Assembly (NCBI GenBank): GCA_964522505.1
Contig: CAZFWJ010000001.1
Span: forward strand, 97,520 to 161,519
Direction of reading: 5' to 3'
From: GYS-P2D sp964522505
GTDB taxonomy: Bacteria > Bacteroidota > Bacteroidia > Chitinophagales > Saprospiraceae
Length of the DNA stretch: 64,000 bases
Of the stretch, positions 61,527 through 64,000 are shown one piece after another (positions within the stretch are counted from its first letter, which is position 1; the number at the start of each line of letters is the position of its first letter). The notes under the pieces are model-generated. The model ran no database searches. It saw only the letters and a list, made by a program, of their open reading frames with translations, and was not told the DNA's origin. A program made the position numbers and the translations under genes.

Positions 61527-62597
61527 ATGAACAGCATAATGGATATAACTTTGATGCTTTCTTGTGGACAAGGAGTATTATTAAGTTTAGCACTTTTTGG
61601 TTCCTTTAGAAAAAACAACTACTCAAATTTATTTACTGGAATTTTTGTTTCAGTCTTGACAATTGAGATTGCAACATATTGCTCAATGAAGAGTGGGTAT
61701 TTTGCTGATGCCAAAGCCTTTCATTATTATGCGTTGGGCTCCTACTTATTTATTCCTCCTGCTCTCTATTTAATTATAAAAACAAACCTACATCCTTCTT
61801 TTTGCCCTACTTACAGGCATTCTTTATTCTTTATTCCTGCCTTTATTGATGTTGTGGTAAATCTCACCTCTCAGTATGTGGCAGAAAAGCTTGGAAACAA
61901 GTACTTGCTATATAATTATACTCCGTGGTATTTTTACTCAGAGATTCTACCGATGATTGGTACATTTCTAGTGACGGTGTATTTTGGGGTTACAATAAGA
62001 AAGTGGTCTAACACACGGTTCGACCATAGAGATTTAAGCCCTTCAGTAAAGCGTATATACGCCCTTTTCATTTTCTCTTCGGCAATAACAACGCTATGGC
62101 TATCAACAACCCTAGTACCGGTATATCACTATGACTTAATCCAGATTTGCATGATTGCCTTTTTGATCTCCTTTGGGTATATGGGATTTATCTATCCAAA
62201 GTTCTTTTATATCCCAGATTTGTTGATGCCTCAAACTTCTGGAAATAGTCTTTGGCAACTAAAAGACCTAATTGAATTGGAGCGATTAAGGACTGCTTTT
62301 GAAGTTAATAAGATATATCGCACACCTAGGCTATCAGTCAAAATGTTGGCGCAACATCTAAATTTGCCAGAGCGTTATGTATCGAGACTGATTAATCAGC
62401 ATTACAATGAAAGCTTCAATTCTTATGTAAATAGGTATCGGGTAAATGACATTATAGAACGCCTACAATGCTGTGAGGATAGTCATAAAACCCTTATCGC
62501 CATTGCTGAAGAATCTGGGTTTAGTTCTAAGTCCTCGTTTAATAGTGTGTTCAAAGAAGTGACCGGTAAAAACCCCTCTGAGTACTTAAGAAAATAG
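61527..62597 (+). CDS. Membrane-anchored AraC-type transcriptional regulator
   Basis: The 356-residue protein has seven predicted membrane helices (~5-225, beginning ITLMLSCGQGVLLSLALFGS) and a C-terminal AraC HTH domain (~255-356: LSVKMLAQHLNLPERYVSRL, then IAIAEESGFSSKSSFNSVFK and NPSEYLRK). Such regulators bind DNA from the membrane and sense an external or membrane signal. The closest target is the next gene, but no operator is visible. The 91 bases after it hold no gene. Confidence 0.88.
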   Translation: MNSIMDITLMLSCGQGVLLSLALFGSFRKNNYSNLFTGIFVSVLTIEIATYCSMKSGYFADAKAFHYYALGSYLFIPPALYLIIKTNLHPSFCPTYRHSLFFIPAFIDVVVNLTSQYVAEKLGNKYLLYNYTPWYFYSEILPMIGTFLVTVYFGVTIRKWSNTRFDHRDLSPSVKRIYALFIFSSAITTLWLSTTLVPVYHYDLIQICMIAFLISFGYMGFIYPKFFYIPDLLMPQTSGNSLWQLKDLIELERLRTAFEVNKIYRTPRLSVKMLAQHLNLPERYVSRLINQHYNESFNSYVNRYRVNDIIERLQCCEDSHKTLIAIAEESGFSSKSSFNSVFKEVTGKNPSEYLRK

Positions 62598-62688
62598 GTC
62601 CAAACTCGTGATCTTGGACTAAATCAGTCCTGCCGGGGCTTTGTCCTGCTATCAAGAGAAGCATATTTGATGAGAATTAAAATCGGAT

Positions 62689-63570
62689 ATGAAACTGATC
62701 TTCTCATTTCTCTGTAGCTACGCTATTATTTGCGGCATGTCTGGACAAGGGCGATTTAGCCCTGACCCTTACCATGCTGATTTTGTCACTTCAGATTATG
62801 AGCACTTTTGGCAAGCGTTTGATAGTTTGGATATATCGGACTCTAATCCATTCGAAGTATATCTCAAGAAAGCTTCTTCTGGGCTTCAACCAATGGTCCA
62901 ATATATCGATGCAGATATTTTTCATAATACAGTTATGGATCGGAGAGAAGATTACACAAAGACTAAAGGAGCATTAACGAATCTAAAGAGTACTCAAAAA
63001 AGAGTTGAAGCCTCATATGCCGCACTTGAATATTGGTATCCAGACGCAGTATTTCCACCTGTTTTTTTCGCTGTTGGCATGTTCACTGTAGGAGGTACTA
63101 TTACCGAGAACGGATTGTTAATAGGATCAGAATTATTGGATGGAGTGGAGGACCTACATGGGCTCATAGCGCATGAGCTCATTCACTTTCAGCAACAGAT
63201 AATTGGTGAAGAAAATGTGCTTACTCAATCGATCATTGAGGGGAGCGCTGACTTCATTGGAGAGTTGATATCAGGAAAGCATATCAATCTCGAGGTTTAC
63301 GAGTATGGACAAGCTCATGAAACTGCTTTGTGTCGGGAGTTTCAAGACATCATGTATGAACAAGATTATCAAGATTGGCTCTATGGCACGAGTGGCAAAG
63401 ATGATCGACCCAATGATTTAGGGTATTGGATGGGCTACAAAATCGTTGAAGCTTATTACACGAATCAGTCGAATAAAAGAGCGGCAATATCTACGATACT
63501 AAATATAAATGACACACATCGATTTTTGGAGTTGAGCGGATACTTGGAGACTTGTCAAGCTGAGGAATAA
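62689..63570 (+). CDS. Secreted zinc-protease-like protein
   Basis: The 293-residue protein has a signal peptide (LIFSFLCSYAIICGMSG) and a zincin motif, LIAHELIHFQQQI (HExxH), with a likely third ligand Glu in IIEGSADFIGELI about 20 residues on. The region before it (FFAVGMFTVGGTITENGLLI) and spacing resemble DUF2268/GldB-related predicted proteases. The substrate is unknown. It follows the AraC-type regulator and may be under its control. Confidence 0.7.
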   Translation: MKLIFSFLCSYAIICGMSGQGRFSPDPYHADFVTSDYEHFWQAFDSLDISDSNPFEVYLKKASSGLQPMVQYIDADIFHNTVMDRREDYTKTKGALTNLKSTQKRVEASYAALEYWYPDAVFPPVFFAVGMFTVGGTITENGLLIGSELLDGVEDLHGLIAHELIHFQQQIIGEENVLTQSIIEGSADFIGELISGKHINLEVYEYGQAHETALCREFQDIMYEQDYQDWLYGTSGKDDRPNDLGYWMGYKIVEAYYTNQSNKRAAISTILNINDTHRFLELSGYLETCQAEE

Positions 63571-63647
63571 TTACTCGAGATTTAAATCACAGACAAATTG
63601 GAAATTACTAGATAAATTTCATCATGATAACAGGATATTTAGTCGGC

Positions 63648-64000
63648 ATGATGAGGCGTTTTTGCTTGTCCACTTTGTTTGTAGTTGCGGGACTTAGCCT
63701 TTGTGCGCAGAATTTCGAAGAAGTTGTAGTCGATTCGAAAAGTAAACTGCCTATTCAATTTGCACATATTGGAATTTCAGTAAAAAAATGCAGGTACAGT
63801 CTCAAAAGAAAAAGGCGAATTTAGTCTGAACCTATCTGAGTATGAAAGAACTGATACCATAGTGTTCTCATCCATAGGGTATGAAAAATTGTATCTATCA
63901 GATAGACGCCTTAAATCACAAAGTGGAGTTGTGATTGAACTGAAACCGGTGGTGTATCAGATTGCGCCTGTAGAAATAATTGGAAATAGACTAGACGCCT
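63648..64000 (+). pseudogene. Carboxypeptidase-like-domain surface protein, frameshifted and cut by window end
   Basis: The protein has a signal peptide (FCLSTLFVVAGLSLCAQ) and starts a CarboxypepD_reg domain (VVDSKSKLPIQFAHIGISV). A run of seven A at 63782-63788 shifts the frame; with six A the reading continues without a break as AGTVSKEKGEFSLNLSEYER, TDTIVFSSIGYEKLYLSD and PVEIIGNRLDA to the window edge. It may be a sequencing error or a real phase-variable run. The first ATGs (63624 or 63648) give slightly different starts; 63648 fits the signal peptide best. Confidence 0.7.

Noticed and set aside
62616..62630. Small stem GGACT/AGTCC after the AraC-type regulator considered as a terminator
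   Set aside because: Only five pairs and no T run.

Overview
The window is a draft chromosomal scaffold from a member of the phylum Bacteroidota. It is AT-rich, and two runs of exactly 100 N mark assembly gaps. The evidence for the phylum is: three gliding-motility/type IX secretion genes (gldD, gldE, gldH), the conserved mutY-ssb-gldE-gldD order, promoters with the Bacteroidota -7 element TAnnTTTG, secreted beta-barrel, TonB-plug and carboxypeptidase-like proteins, and a fused aspartokinase/homoserine dehydrogenase. A mevalonate-type isoprenoid pair (class II HMG-CoA reductase plus type 2 IPP isomerase) together with the ligase-associated DNA repair set suggests Saprospiria or a neighbouring lineage. 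That placement is an inference.

Layout. 1-8 kb: end of an MscS channel, an Nfu iron-sulfur scaffold, an outer-membrane barrel, the mevalonate pair, a TPR protein, xylose isomerase and an SGNH hydrolase. 8-10 kb: a surface repeat protein with an S74-type chaperone tail, flanked by two copies of a dispersed repeat. 10-13.3 kb: rplM-rpsI-rpsB-tsf with a clear promoter and terminator, then pyrH. 13.3-18.4 kb: a leftward run (DinB-like, ComF, TM2/TPR, SpoIIE-type phosphatase, an ABC permease, MazG-like, dtd). 18.5-18.9 kb: an AT-rich gene-free segment with a cluster of DnaA boxes, which I propose as the replication origin. 18.9-25.6 kb: a rightward run (heme A synthase, alpha/beta hydrolase, a Pycsar-effector-like membrane protein, a very large phosphoesterase/barrel fusion). 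25.6-29.8 kb: an M1 peptidase, two parS-like palindromes, a thioredoxin-like protein and a nitroreductase. 29.8-33.1 kb: a ligase-associated DEXH helicase and a zinc peptidase, each interrupted by a gap. 33.1 kb: a 60-residue Cys-rich peptide with a double-glycine leader.

34-45.6 kb: the threonine genes thrC, thrB and thrA, with a foreign-looking block (exported superoxide dismutase, two tandem MG2-like/TonB-plug paralogues, a carboxypeptidase-like protein) between thrB and thrA. 45.8-50.5 kb: a hypothetical gene, gldH-dnaJ-grpE in one leftward group, a glycosyltransferase and an acyltransferase. 50.7-56.2 kb: an LptF/G-type permease, an ECF sigma factor, then mutY-ssb-gldE-gldD. 56.2-59 kb: a decayed PIN-toxin remnant, then ATP-dependent DNA ligase and its MBL exonuclease. 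59.1-61.5 kb: a Wzz-like/O-antigen ligase-like pair. 61.5-64 kb: a membrane-bound AraC-type regulator, a secreted zinc protease and a frameshifted carboxypeptidase-like gene cut by the window end.

Most of the window is housekeeping. The observations most worth following up are the paired oriC and parS signals about 9 kb apart, the orphan double-glycine Cys-rich peptide, the Pycsar-type membrane protein beside a phosphoesterase/kinase-like/outer-membrane-barrel fusion, the three-copy intergenic repeat, and the interrupted thr cluster. No tRNA, rRNA, CRISPR array, prophage or intact insertion sequence was seen.
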